Positions 8,884 through 19,726 of a DNA stretch of 64,000 nt are shown piece by piece (the stretch's first letter is position 1; every line of letters starts with the position of its first letter). The position numbers and the translations under genes were made by a program. The notes under the pieces are model-generated. The model was not told where the DNA came from. It worked only from the letters and a program-made list of their open reading frames with translations, and searched no databases. This DNA comes from Beverwykella pulmonaria. Taxonomy: Eukaryota; Ascomycota; Dothideomycetes; Pleosporales; Melanommataceae. The stretch is from assembly GCA_001599595.1 (NCBI GenBank), contig BCHH01000008.1:342130-406129 (forward strand), written 5' to 3'.

Positions 8884-11800
8884 AATCGGATAGCTCGGAG
8901 AGAGGCCGCGTCAGCATCCATGGAGCTTGCTCAGAAGCCAAAATCGACTCCACATGGCAATCACGCCGAGATTGAACCGTTGGGGACACTGAGACAAACG
9001 ATCGCTCCCGTGCCTAGGCTGCCAGAGAGAATCCAGGAGGTTGTTCAGTGTGCCCAGGAGATGGTGGACAAGAAGGCTGCTTTTCTGTGCCCTCACTACG
9101 TCGTCCGATGCGATGACGCTTGCAGGCACGGATTTGCTGCGATTGATCAGCGGTTTCGCTTGGAGTGGACAGGGTTCCAGATAAGGTTGGAAGAGAGTTA
9201 AGCATAAATCTCAAACCCGCTGTCCCGCTTCGAGGTCTGCGCCCAAACGAGCAGTTTTTCTCGGGTCATCGCTGAAGCTCTGCAAACTCTTCATTAAAAC
9301 GAACAGGGGCCCTAGATATTGCTCGTCATGACATCACTGCCAAACGAAACTGCGGTCGATCGAGTCCCGCATCAGCTGCATTTTCATTGCTATCTCCCTT
9401 GTCGGGTGCTCGGTGCGGTGGAAGTGCTGTCGTTGAACTTCCGCGATGGAACAGGGAGCGTGATACGAACGACATTTCAGCCATGGCTGCACTTTATTTT
9501 CGTATTAGAAAGGCTTGATGTTGCAAGCGCAAATGGACCATTAAGCGGGGTCTAGAGCTGCGCCATGCGCTCGCACCATTCGCTCGCTCGATGCGTTCTT
9601 GTGTTGTCCACGCGGAATTCCCTCACGGCTGAGGTTGAAGCAAAGATGGACCGGACGACTTATCCCCTTTGTCAGTCACCTTACGCAGCTCCAGAGGGTT
9701 CATACGCAAGAACGACGCACGAGGACTTACGACTAATTAATTAAGCGGCCAATCCGGGGCTGCTACACTCATTAGGAAGATTGTGAGATTTAGATTAAGC
9801 GTCAAATCGAAGCTGCGAAATCCGGGTCTGCGATGCATGGCTTCCTCCGCCACGGTCCCTCGGTACCGCTCAGGATCACCGCGCGAAGCTTTTTTAATAT
9901 CGGATTGATGAGATATGCTGATAACCAATTACGCAAAAAAAAAAAAAGGGAATGCGCTCTGCGGCATCATCTTCGACATCGAAATAGCTAATGTGCAGGA
10001 TGAGAAGCAGGCGACAAGCTCACATCAGCGCCGTTCGTCGGATGTCGTTCTCCGGAATCAGAGCTCTCCGAACATTGCACCCATCTGGCAGATATGCGAG
10101 TGCGAATGCTTAACCCCCAACCCATTCTATATAGAGTTTCGCGCCAAAGAAAGAGCACGGCTGTATTTTTAGCCTCGTTTGCGGAGCAAAACATCTGCTT
10201 ACAACCCTGCCGGAACGTCTAACGAGCTTACTTCAGAACCTTAATTCCCCCCAGATCGCCCTGAGTGAGATTTCAAACACTCCGATACGCGTCTGGTGAC
10301 AATCTGTATGGAGCAGTCAGACTGACTTGAACAAGACACTTCGCCAATCAGCACATGTTATCGACAAGGAAAACATGCTGCGGGGGGCCGAAACGTTAAA
10401 GTATGCTTATACTGCTCTTACTCACTGAGGATAGGCATTTTGGGGTTCCTGAATGGGATTTCAGTGTGCCGTAGTGTGCTGTGCCTCAGGGTCAGATACA
10501 CCCGTCGCTCCCAAGCCGCGAGTTACAAACCCGACTGGGAAAATTAACAGGAGTCCCCAGTCCGCGTATGTGGGGTCCTAAATACCACATTGTGGTGATG
10601 GATGCGCTAGTTGTCGTACAATCCTCCAGGCCTTACTTGTGTTTAATATACGCCTGATCCCAAATTCGACAGGGCTGCCTACGGATGCCCGTTATTGTGT
10701 GTTCATCTGGCCCCCAAAACGGGCAGGTAGCACGACTTATATTGAGGCGCGAACGACAACACTATCGCTCGAGAACATGCAACAATGTGGTTCATTAAGC
10801 TTTTGTTGCACGGAATATTGGTTGGGACGCCGGGTAGATCTCATCGTTGTCCCGTTCTGGAAGTTCCAACTTCACCGCACTCTGCGGAAGGGTTGGACAT
10901 GCATCCTCCCGTGTAGTGTCGCCACCCGCCAAGGCAGGTTCCTTTCCCGTGGGGAGATCAGTGTGTCAGCATGTGCGAAGGAATTTGTCTGCTCCTACTT
11001 TCCCACAAAGATATTCCCCCTGCGAGAATCCTGGGTGGATATTATTTGTCTGGATTCAGGCGTTCTCATGGATCTGAGTATATTGCGTTTCTTGTACTCC
11101 CCTTACCTACAATAAGCCCTAGTAACATTTTCTGCATGCGGGTCTATGGACTGCGCCCCCAACTTGCAATCTGGATGAGTGCATTTACTCATTGAGGTTG
11201 GTAACACAAAGCTGCTATTAGAATTCCAAAGTCTCGGAAACATATCAAACATAACGGCGTATTTGCTCAAAATGCGGGACACCCAGCAAGGCAAATGGGT
11301 GAGTATATTGTAAGACGGGATCTTAAGCTTATCCCCAACCTCGCCGTGCGTTTTGTCATGCTGCAGTTGGGGGCCTAATGTTGAGGCGCCGAGGACCACG
11401 GTTGTCCGAAGATATTTCAGGACGATATCAGCGGATGGGTGAGACGGTTGATCTACATCGAAAATGCTTAACTAAAAAAGACTTTTTGTGATCGACTTTC
11501 GTTAAGTCTGACAGACCGGGAACGGATGGCACGATCCTTTGTTTGGAGCGTTGCAAATTACGCCAAATTCCTCTTTGCGTAATAGGGCAGCGGACTGAAA
11601 CTTAGCATTCCGTCTGCTACGCTGGTCTTCAGGCCCTAAATCTACTTGAATGCTAGACTGTCTGTTCGGATCTCGCACTTTTAGAATTACGCCGTGTTCC
11701 TCAAACTTCATTACTGCGCTCGAACTCACAAGCAAGCCTGTGAATCTCAAAGAAGCCTAGAAACACGCACTGCCTAACCTTGACTCTTTAGCTCGTTTTG

Positions 11801-12629
11801 CTTCCCACGCCCCATCGACACCTCTCGCATGTAACTCTTGGTCCAACTCCACTGTTAGGAGTCCAGCCGCAAGATTCCCGTTTCTAAAGCATAATCCAAA
11901 TCCCCCTTCAATCCTTGAAAGCGGATGTGGAGATCTCTTAACCTCAATGTGCGCCTTGCTCCGCCACACAAGCTTTGACAGGGCGGAATGGAGCAATTGC
12001 TTGACAGGGACTGCTTTTGGGAATTGGCGAGAGAGATTGGAAGTTGTGACACGGTTGGTAATGGGAACCCGCGCGAGAGCCTTTCGTAGGATTTTTGGAG
12101 ATATGTTCGCTTTTGTAAGCCTCCTTTTTGTAAGTACAGAGGATTTCTGACCTTTTCCGTCGTTCTTTTCGAACGTTGAATTTTTCTTCCATCGTGCGTG
12201 CAAGCGTGTTAGCATTTATCTCGACCTCTTGCGAGCCCCTTCTTGTCAGTATGACTTCAGTCTTGATAGTTCACGGTAGTGATCTTCTTTAAGAAAATTG
12301 GATGAAATGTTAAATTACGTATTCTCTCATATGTGCATAGATGTACTCGCGCGTGGAACTTAGGTCTCTTCTCTTCTCTTCATAACTTAACTCTCATATT
12401 TCCCAACCCTTTGTCAGCCTAACTGATTGATCATTGTTATTCTATTGGCTTTGCAGATATCTTGGATGCGCCTGTCAAGTTCTCTTCATTCAACGTAGTC
12501 TTGCTCAAGAGCATCAGGAGAAATAATCATGTTACAGCTCCGAAGAATCAGGTTTATGACGGAGAAGCCTCCCATGTACATAGACGCCAATTACTTCCGT
12601 ATTTACACTAAAGAATCACGCTAGTAGCT

Positions 12630-12732
12630 GTAAGGATATATATACTATTCCACACACGAATCAACTTGATGTTGATTATTCGTACCATTTTGGTTGCAGT
12701 GGTGGAGTGGTACGGAACCTCGTCTCCGACAG
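12630..12732 (+). repeat. 103-bp direct repeat, copy A
   Basis: Aligns without gaps to 13163-13265 with about 17 mismatches, all but one of them transitions. Both copies start GTAAGG and end GACAG. The surrounding 12.3-13.4 kb is AT-rich. The pattern fits an old duplicated element mutated by RIP; the parent element is not recognised. Confidence 0.75.
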
Positions 12733-12860
12733 TAGCTACTCATCCCCAACATAACCTTTCGCGTGCTGCGCTTTGCTACGTCTAAGTAGAATCCTATAGA
12801 GCAGCTAGGCAGATATAAGATACGTATTAAATGATTAGCTTTGCCCTGAAACTTCCTAAT

Positions 12861-12880
12861 ATATCTGCTAGCAGGGCTTC
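12861..12880 (-). repeat. Short inverted match to the 3.0/4.1-kb dispersed repeat
   Basis: The reverse complement reads GAAGCCCTGCTAGCAGATAT, matching the most conserved part of the repeats at 3047-3088 and 4097-4138 with two or three transitions. It lies inside the AT-rich repeat zone. Confidence 0.45.
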
Positions 12881-13162
12881 TTCTAAGTAGTAGATATCTA
12901 CCCAGAGACATCAAAACACATTAAAAACGCAGTATTTTAAAAGGTAAATATCCTAGAACCCAATTTAGAATAAAATTATTATTATTTCTTTTTACGGTCT
13001 GTTATCAACCCTCTATAGAGTTATTTTATAATAAAATTATGATATTTCAGGACGAGGATTTTGTGTGGAGAATATATCGTTTTGAGGAGTTTAACATAAT
13101 CAAATATGTAACTTTTAAGATACTCAAAGGCAGGGGCTAAAAAGAAGTAGAATAGAGCGGAC

Positions 13163-13265
13163 GTAAGGTTATATATACTATTCTGTACGCGAATCAGCTT
13201 GGTGTTGATTATTCATACCATTTTGGTTGCGGTGGCGGAATGGTGCGGAACCCCGCTCCTGACAG
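13163..13265 (+). repeat. 103-bp direct repeat, copy B
   Basis: Second copy of 12630-12732, starting 533 bp downstream in the same orientation. It is the GC-richer copy, so copy A appears to have lost more C and G to transitions. Confidence 0.75.
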
Positions 13266-13561
13266 CTAAATCTCTAGATCTCAATAAAAACCAAAGCTGG
13301 AGTTCAGTAAAACATATAAATTGGATAGTATATGTATGAACATATATAATTCAAGAGTTATACTTTATTCTAGAGTAGCTGTTAAGACACTTTGCTTTGA
13401 AATACTGGGGTTTTAGTGTGATTTGACGTGGCTCACTCGCTAGGGTGGCACACTCGCTTGTGGAGTAGATTACTTCAGAGCATATTTCAACTCTCATCAA
13501 ACACTCCCTCAACCTCTACACACAAGGAACCCATTCCACTCTCATCTCCAACACTTACAGG

Positions 13562-14566
13562 ATGTCGACAATGAAAGCCGTCGTGATGCACACTCCAGGC
13601 GAGCCCTCGGTCCTCAAAATAGAAGAACGACCCATCCCAACACCTAAAGAAGGCCAAGTCCTCATCCGCGTCCGAGCATCAGGCCTCAACCGCTCTGAGC
13701 TCTTCACTCGTCAGGGACACTCCCCCGGTATCAAGTTCCCACGTATCCTCGGCATCGAGGCATGCGGTACCGTCGCGTCAGCTCCAGGTAGTAACGTTTT
13801 CAAAGAAGGGGACGTTGTAGCTACTGCCATGGGAGGCATGGGACGAGTCTTCGATGGTGGGTACGCTGAGTATGTTCTTGTCCCCGCGATTCAAGTGCAG
13901 AAGATCGACATGAAAGCGGAGGATGTAGGCCAAAAAATTGGATGGGAGGTGCTCGGGGCAGTGCCTGAGATGTTACAAACGGCCTATGGCAGTCTTGTTA
14001 CTAGCCTTAGGGTGCAAAAGGGCGACAAGCTGTTGGTCCGAGGCGGCACTACGAGTATCGGTCTCGCAGCTACTGCGATTGCCAAAGAAATGGGGTTGCA
14101 CGTAATGAGCACGACCAGGAGCAAGAGCAGAGAAGCCATGCTCCGCGAGTACGGCGCCGACGAAGTGGTCATCGATCCCGGGACTGTGGCCACTGAAGTC
14201 CGCAAAATCTGGCCGGATGGCGCCGACAAAGTTCTTGAACTCATCGGGGTTACGACGCTCGATGACTCGATGCAATGTGCGCGAGAGGGAGGGGTTGTGT
14301 GCATGACCGGGATTGTTGGCAATAAATGGACCTATGATGAAGACTTCAACCCCATGGAACATATACCAAAGGCGGTGTATTTAACTTCTTATGGTGGTGG
14401 ACCGGAAGACTTCATGAAGACACCGCTGAATGAGCTGATCCAAGGGATTGTGGACGGAAAGTTGAAGATTCCGATTGGAAAGGTTTTTAAGCTTGATGAG
14501 GCTGTTGAGGCACATACTTTGATGGAGTCGAACAATGCTGGCGGAAAAGTGGTGTTTCTCATGTAA
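13562..14566 (+). CDS. MDR-superfamily zinc-independent oxidoreductase (quinone reductase-like)
   Basis: Intronless, 334 residues, a typical length for NADPH:quinone reductase-like medium-chain dehydrogenases. The N-terminal GroES-like domain includes GQVLIRVRASGLNRSE and FPRILGIEACGTV, with no structural zinc cysteine cluster. A Rossmann half follows around residues 150-180 with RGGTTSIGLAATAIAKEMG, a variant of the usual GAAGGVG-type dinucleotide loop. It should use NADPH to reduce quinones or alpha,beta-unsaturated carbonyls in the cytosol; the substrate cannot be read from sequence. The start chosen is the first ATG (a second follows three codons later). It borders the repeat-rich gap to the left and is convergent with the VOC gene to the right. 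Confidence 0.88.
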   Translation: MSTMKAVVMHTPGEPSVLKIEERPIPTPKEGQVLIRVRASGLNRSELFTRQGHSPGIKFPRILGIEACGTVASAPGSNVFKEGDVVATAMGGMGRVFDGGYAEYVLVPAIQVQKIDMKAEDVGQKIGWEVLGAVPEMLQTAYGSLVTSLRVQKGDKLLVRGGTTSIGLAATAIAKEMGLHVMSTTRSKSREAMLREYGADEVVIDPGTVATEVRKIWPDGADKVLELIGVTTLDDSMQCAREGGVVCMTGIVGNKWTYDEDFNPMEHIPKAVYLTSYGGGPEDFMKTPLNELIQGIVDGKLKIPIGKVFKLDEAVEAHTLMESNNAGGKVVFLM

Positions 14567-14712
14567 ATGAGCTAAGCTACATATCTCATCACCTCAAAAA
14601 TAAGCACTCGTTGTGAAAATGACCCCTGACCCCTTTCCCAGAATACATTCACAGCACTTTCAATTTCCCTTCACTAGAAGCGGATACACACTATTTGCAC
14701 TCTCCAGATCAC

Positions 14713-15147
14713 TCAAGACTTCCACCCCCCATTCCAAAGAACAACCCTCCACCCATCTGGATCCTCAAACGTCTTCCCTTTCCCACCAGCATCCCAATAT
14801 GGATTCCAGCTCTTGACAGCCTCAAATTTCTCCTTCTCCATTCTCACTACCGCATCCTTCCACTCCTTCTCATTCGGGAGATAGAAGACTAGAAGGTTGT
14901 CCTGGGTGGGAGCTCGTCCAGAATCGTGGCCTTCCTGGGTCGTAAACTCGAAGTGGTAGGGTAGACTTGGGTGGCCGAGCATCACACCCTCGAAGCCGGC
15001 ATGCTGCGAGAAGGAGCTTGTGATCTCAAAGCCTAAACCTGAGGTGTAGAAAGGGAGGAGGGCTTGAATTGATGGTGTGGGGCGCGCGATGCGAAGGTGG
15101 GCTTTGAAGAGCGGGTTGGTGGGTGGGGTAGATGACGGTGTCGACAT
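14713..15147 (-). CDS. VOC / glyoxalase-fold protein
   Basis: 144 residues from the ATG at 15147 (MSTPSSTPPTNPL). One vicinal-oxygen-chelate domain: a first beta-alpha-beta unit at HLRIARPTPSIQALLPFYT with GLGFEI, then GVMLGHPSLPYHFEFT, and a second half ending GKTFEDPDGWRVVLWN. The His near the start, His/Glu in HFEF and Glu/Asp in FEDPDG are candidate metal ligands. The FEDPDGWRVVL ending is typical of glyoxalase/bleomycin-resistance/dioxygenase superfamily members. The frame is open upstream to an ATG at 15276, which would add 43 residues with no domain content, so the shorter form is preferred; a targeting-sequence form cannot be excluded. Substrate unknown. Divergent from CutC across 558 bp. 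Confidence 0.82.
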   Translation of the reverse strand: MSTPSSTPPTNPLFKAHLRIARPTPSIQALLPFYTSGLGFEITSSFSQHAGFEGVMLGHPSLPYHFEFTTQEGHDSGRAPTQDNLLVFYLPNEKEWKDAVVRMEKEKFEAVKSWNPYWDAGGKGKTFEDPDGWRVVLWNGGWKS

Positions 15148-15705
15148 TTTCGGCAAGGGTATGTCCAGAGAGCTTGGAATACCCTGGGAACTCCGAATAG
15201 GCTTTATAGTAGCATCAAAAAGTTGCATTATGTACCTTGTTACTAATTCCGATGGGCCAGATTCGCCTTCGCTCATTCAAGGGGAGCTTGGCGTGATCAA
15301 GCCTCAATGACCTTGTAAGCAAATAATGACGCTGATCATACAGAACATAACTAGGCTGATGTTGCCTTTACATCAAATAACATCTTGTTTCATGCAAAAT
15401 GGAGGTGTGATGTTCTCTTGAGACTGGGATACCAAAACTTAATGGAGGACATGGATGTATTCGCTGCGAAGAGAAGTTATTGGAGGTATGTATGTAATTT
15501 GAAACCCCGGGTATGCATGCAAGAGAGCCATGACAAGCGAATTACGCGCTGGTAATAGAGTGCCATCACGAGGCTGAAGGGTTGCGTTGTGGGCCACGAT
15601 TCGCACCAACCAATACGTTAAGCTAAAGACGTACTAGCGCAGCAGCTTATATTGCCATTGCAGATTCCAATTTCAACCTCCAGCTTTCCTCCATAAAACA
15701 TCACA
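15148..15705. other. Divergent promoter region, VOC gene / CutC
   Basis: A 558-bp stretch separates the two divergent start codons. A TTATATT sequence at about 15645, roughly 60 bp before the CutC ATG, is a candidate weak TATA. No other feature seen. Confidence 0.4.
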
Positions 15706-16365
15706 ATGCTCGAAATTGCCTGTTTCAACACTACTTCCGCGGTAGCAGCCGCAACCGCAGGAGCTGACCGGATCGAACTCTGTGCCGACTATGCAACTGG
15801 AGGAATCACTCCCGCTTTTGCCTCGTTCCAGCTATTGCAAGAGCAAACGAGAATACCAGTCAACGTCATGATCCGGCCCAGAGCTGGTGACTTCAACTAC
15901 TCCGAGTCCGAATTTCAGCAAATGAGATCGGACATTCAGCTGTTCAAGGCAGAGGCAAGTGGATTCGTCTTTGGCATTCTGGACGACAATAGCCGCGTCG
16001 ATGAGCATCGCAATCGAGCTTTGGTGGAACTGGCTGCGCCGTTGCCGTGTACATTCCACCGAGCATTTGATCAGGTACCGAGTCTATTCGAAGCAACGGA
16101 GCAGCTCATCGAGTGCGGCTTCACAGCAATTCTAACCAGCGGAGGCCAAGCAAACGCTGTCACGGGAGCTGAAAGAGTCGCTGAACTTTACAAGAAGTTT
16201 GGAGACAAGATTGTGTTCATTCTTGGGGGAGGAGTTCGTTCTACGAATGTAGAAGCGCTACAAAGACAGACAAATGTTCCGTGGGTACACTCGGCAGCCA
16301 TCACTAAGCCTGGAGAAGATGTGGACGAAAACGAGGTCGCGCAACTCCAGAGCATGCTTAAATAA
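15706..16365 (+). CDS. cutC: CutC-family protein (copper homeostasis)
   Basis: Intronless, 219 residues. It matches the CutC TIM-barrel family along its length: LEIACFNTTSAVAAATAGADRIELC at the N-terminus is the family signature, followed by GGITPAF, NVMIRPRAGDFNYS, TFHRAFDQ, ILTSGG and the C-terminal ILGGGVRS loop. Bacterial CutC was described as a copper-homeostasis protein, but the biochemical activity is not settled and eukaryotic members are still poorly defined. It should be cytosolic (no signal peptide). Length is slightly below the bacterial 245-250 residues because the C-terminal extension is absent. Convergent with the GPI-type secreted protein. Confidence 0.9.
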   Translation: MLEIACFNTTSAVAAATAGADRIELCADYATGGITPAFASFQLLQEQTRIPVNVMIRPRAGDFNYSESEFQQMRSDIQLFKAEASGFVFGILDDNSRVDEHRNRALVELAAPLPCTFHRAFDQVPSLFEATEQLIECGFTAILTSGGQANAVTGAERVAELYKKFGDKIVFILGGGVRSTNVEALQRQTNVPWVHSAAITKPGEDVDENEVAQLQSMLK

Positions 16366-16678
16366 TGGAAAGCCACGAATTCGGGAGGAACTTTTGCTGA
16401 AGAAACTTTACGTTGAAAACACACAAAGAGCCTGCATTTCAAACAAAGAATACTGAAGACAATCCCTAATACCATACAAGCTCCCTGAACACCAAAAAGC
16501 ACAGCCTCCAACGGGTATCTTTCTTACAACAAGCCCAGATTAAAAGGACAATGCTGCCACAGCATGGCAGCATTCAAAAGGTGATATATACACTAAATGC
16601 AACGACGCAACCACAAAAAATTTCGGCCAAAATTCATTTTCCATCGTGTTAATCCTGAACACATCACGCTCTTTATGC
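16366..16678. other. Convergent 3' region, CutC / secreted protein
   Basis: 313 bp between two stop codons on opposite strands. AT-rich, consistent with overlapping 3' ends and poly(A) signals. Nothing else seen. Confidence 0.4.
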
Positions 16679-17431
16679 TTAAAGGGCGTATATGGCGTAC
16701 ATAAACGCGGAAAATATCGACATGCCGAACGACACGCTTGAATCTGCGCTGACGTGTCCAGCTGCAGCTTTGCTCGACGATGAAGCAGCAGCCTTCGTTT
16801 GTGAGCTGGCCGCAGCCGGTGCCGTCGTGGCAGCGTTCGTTTGTGCAGGGCCCGAAACTGTCGTCGTTACAGGTACGACAGATCCAAGCTCGGTGGCAGG
16901 AATTGCGCTCCCCACGCCCGCACTCTTCCACTGAGGAGGAATCGACAAGGTCGCTGTGTTTGGCTTTGCGCTTGGATCCGCCGAATAGATATTGCCCGTC
17001 TCGCCTCCCGCCTTGGTGAAGTTTCCCTCTACCAGATCAACAACCGTGTCTCCCTGCGTGTACTCTCCGGTGGTCAAGGAGCCCCATGAGCCGTCCGGAA
17101 AAGCGTACTGCGTTGTAAACTTGTCGTAGCACATGGGGATGTTGAGGTTTTGTACGTTGACACAGTCCAGTACGCAACAGAAGGTGGTGGCGCGCGAAAC
17201 CAACGACTCCGTTTCGCGCTTCTTGAAGTGGATGTCTTTGACCGAGTCGAGGACATCGACGAACAGATCCTTCAGCTCGGAGCCGACCGCCGGCGGATTG
17301 GTTCCCGTTGCGCCTTCGGGAGTGCATGGCTTGCAATTGTCGCCGGTCATGGCAGAGAAGTCGAAAGGGGTGGCATACACAGTAGCGAGCAGAGCAAGAG
17401 CGAAAAACTTGGGCAACATGGCGGAGGCCAT
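16679..17431 (-). CDS. Secreted, probably GPI-anchored cysteine-containing protein
   Basis: 250 residues, single exon. An N-terminal signal peptide (LPKFFALALLATVYATP) is followed by a conserved-looking domain with six or more cysteines (DNCKPCTPEG, TTFCCVLDCVNVQ, IPMCYDKF) and the stretch YAFPDGSWGSLTTGEY. From about residue 185 the chain becomes Ser/Thr/Ala-rich, a probable O-glycosylated stalk. It ends in a hydrophobic tail (VSFGMSIFSAFMYAIYAL) typical of a GPI-attachment signal. It is therefore expected at the plasma membrane or cell wall. I recognise the general architecture as a recurring hypothetical protein of filamentous ascomycetes but know no assigned function. An alternative start at the Met five codons in would also keep the signal peptide. 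Confidence 0.85.
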   Translation of the reverse strand: MASAMLPKFFALALLATVYATPFDFSAMTGDNCKPCTPEGATGTNPPAVGSELKDLFVDVLDSVKDIHFKKRETESLVSRATTFCCVLDCVNVQNLNIPMCYDKFTTQYAFPDGSWGSLTTGEYTQGDTVVDLVEGNFTKAGGETGNIYSADPSAKPNTATLSIPPQWKSAGVGSAIPATELGSVVPVTTTVSGPAQTNAATTAPAAASSQTKAAASSSSKAAAGHVSADSSVSFGMSIFSAFMYAIYAL

Positions 17432-18942
17432 GGCTACGTTTGATTGGGGTAAACGAATGGTCGGAGCTGTTGAGTCCTATAGGGGGTGAACAGGTCGCAT
17501 GTATTCAGGAGCTGCTGGTCCAAAAGCGAAGGCGTGGTGTAACCGGATTTCGTAGATCAACAGTTTGGGGAACAAGGAAAAGAGGGGAATCTCTTGAGGA
17601 TCGCGGGATGAGAAGGCTCTAAATAGAAACCAAGAAATATCAGAGACATAAGCATGTGGCGACACGGGAACTTTTAAAAAACCTGTCTACACCTGACAAA
17701 GGCTCAGAGTATGACACCACGTGCCTCGACCTCGTCAAAACCTCGCCAGCCGTTCGGCAGTCGGATGACCACGATTCTGACCCATCAACCAGTGGACGCC
17801 CCAACGTCGCGTGCCTTCCCCAAACTCATGCAAACGTCTTTTGCTTTTCGTTTTAGTGGGATCCCATGTCTCTGGAGTGACGTAAAACGGCTCGATTGGC
17901 CGGGCATGTGCCCATCTGCAGGGAATGCAATATCAGATAAACTGGCCATGCTTTTTTCAATTCCGCCGCTGTGAATGATTCGTCCCATGCCGAGCCACGC
18001 ATGCTCATGCGCCCACGGATCTCTGTCCCGAACCCAAGATATTTCGCTTCAGCAAGCCACTCGCCAACACCAACGTCGATCAAAAGAAAGCTGCGCGCAG
18101 CTGGAATTGCGAATCGTGAGCCACACGCCTCACAACGGAAATCGCATGTAGAGACGCGCTGCCTACGGGGACTCCATCGTGTTCTCGTCCTACCTGCCTG
18201 CGCTGTCGTCCACAGGGCTGGCTGTCAACCCGCCTAGCAAGGCCGCTAGTTTCACGACCGTTCCAAGCTTCTTACCGAAATTGTCATCGCTCGCAAGTGT
18301 CAGGTTGTCAAGGTTTCGGCGACAGCATCGGTACTTCAGCTCTGGCCCAACCCGACCTTATCACAGCTTCCCTCTAAGCCTCCACACCCCGTGCGGTCTT
18401 TCCCAAGCGTCCAAGGCTGCGGCTCTTGGAAGTGGACGCGGCATTTCATAGGCTCTGACTGAGATTCGGCTCTGCCAACATGCACGATTTGCCGAGCGGC
18501 ATTCGATAGTCTATGGGGGTTGTTGGCAAGCACGTTGTTGTCCTGATCTGCACACGGCCCGATAAACCTTGGATACACCGTAAGAATTTTGTCTCCTGGA
18601 TCAGGAATGCGTAGGCAGGGCTGGTCTGCAGCATCGAGTACTACTGTGGTAGTTATTGGCTCAAGCAAGAGAGGTGTGTCACTAGGGCCATTTCCCTTCT
18701 GGATTGAGCTGCCTCTCGCTATACTTGCACCATCTTGTTCTGGTCCTTGTGAGCACTTGCATGTAGCATTCGAGGTTGCAATATTGGTTATTACTCGCCA
18801 CTGTGACCGCCTGATGTCTAGTTACGACAGATCTAACTGATAGCATCGTTCGAAATACCACTTCCTCGTTCCCTATGCCGAGGTTGTTTCGGGGTTTTCT
18901 CGTCTTGTTGTCCATGGTGGTGGGGTGAGAGCCGCACCCAGA
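17432..18942. other. Intergenic region
   Basis: A 1.5-kb stretch between the secreted protein (start at 17431) and the end of the SigF-like gene. Short frames on both strands show no recognisable domain. It presumably holds the promoter of the secreted protein gene; no repeat seen. Confidence 0.4.
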
Positions 18943-19726
18943 TCACCCGTTCACCAAGCTCTTCCTCTCGAGGTCGCGCAAATGGATCCCGTCGACCAAC
19001 CGCTCGTCGCTCTTCGCCCCACCATCCATCTTCGCGTCCTGCTCATGGTTCGCCTTCCACTCCTCGACCAAACTAACTGGCCATAGCGCCACCGCTCCCA
19101 GCACACAGAAAAACGCCGCCCAGAACTGCCACAGCCAAACTAGTGCCCATCCGCCCGGTGCTACAAACTTGACAAACTGATCCACCTGGTACAAGTCATT
19201 TTGGCTGTCGATATAGTATTTCTGCTCGCTTTTACTGTGCTGCAGTTGGAGCACCGTGACGAGCGAGACGGGCGCACGGTAGAAGGGGATGATCCAGATG
19301 CGGAAGACTTGCGAGATACTGACGTAGAGGAGGAGGTTGGCTTCGTCGAACGCTAGTATAACTCGTCAACACCAGTAACTGCCTTGATTTCCACAACTAG
19401 GGAGTGTTGACGACGACACAAGCAAGCAGCTCAAAAGGCACACGTACCAACCGAATCCACCGTTAACTCGATCTCCGGACTCATGATCTTGTACCAGCGA
19501 TATATCGCCTGGATCAGGAACCTCGAGTTCTCCCAGCTCCCCGTCCGGCAAAACGGATGTGTGAATGAGGCACTGGAAGTGAAGAAGGTGTCTATAGTTT
19601 CGCGCTGCACAGATGGGGGGGATTGGGTCAGAGCGTGGATCACGCCTGATATCTCCTTTACTGAACAGTGTGAGTATTTCAATGTAGTCAAGCTGGGCGA
19701 TGGGACTGCCAACCTGGATTCTCCAT
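18943..19726 (-). CDS. SigF-like NTF2-like domain membrane protein
   Basis: Three exons: 19726-19714 (13 nt), 19660-19448 and 19352-18943; introns of 53 and 95 bp; 211 residues. The tiny first exon gives MENPV across the junction, followed by KEISGVIHALTQSPP, which is how I recall homologues beginning. The NTF2-like domain includes TFFTSSASFTHPFCRTG and IYRWYKIMSPEIELTV, then VSISQVFRIWIIPFYR from exon 3. A hydrophobic segment (WLWQFWAAFFCVLGAVALWP) follows, so it is probably anchored in a membrane with a short polar tail. Fungal databases name such proteins SigF-like NTF2-like; the function is not established. Intron 1 has an unusual GTTGGC donor. Confidence 0.85.

Larger units (their letters stand above)
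6408..13561. other. 7.2-kb intergenic region upstream of the WOPR gene
   Basis: This is the largest gene-free stretch in the window. The part nearest the WOPR gene (6.4-9.6 kb) is GC-balanced, non-repetitive and contains clustered palindromes and short tandem motifs, so it looks like extended promoter or leader. From about 9.7 kb it becomes AT-rich and stop-rich, with duplicated sequences (12630-12732 and 13163-13265) and a run of 13 A at about 9934. Open frames of up to about 200 codons exist on both strands but show no recognisable domain or plausible splicing. Confidence 0.55.

Noticed and set aside
10639..11115. 158-codon plus-strand frame in the repeat zone
   Set aside because: Lies in degraded AT-rich sequence, with no recognisable protein motif.
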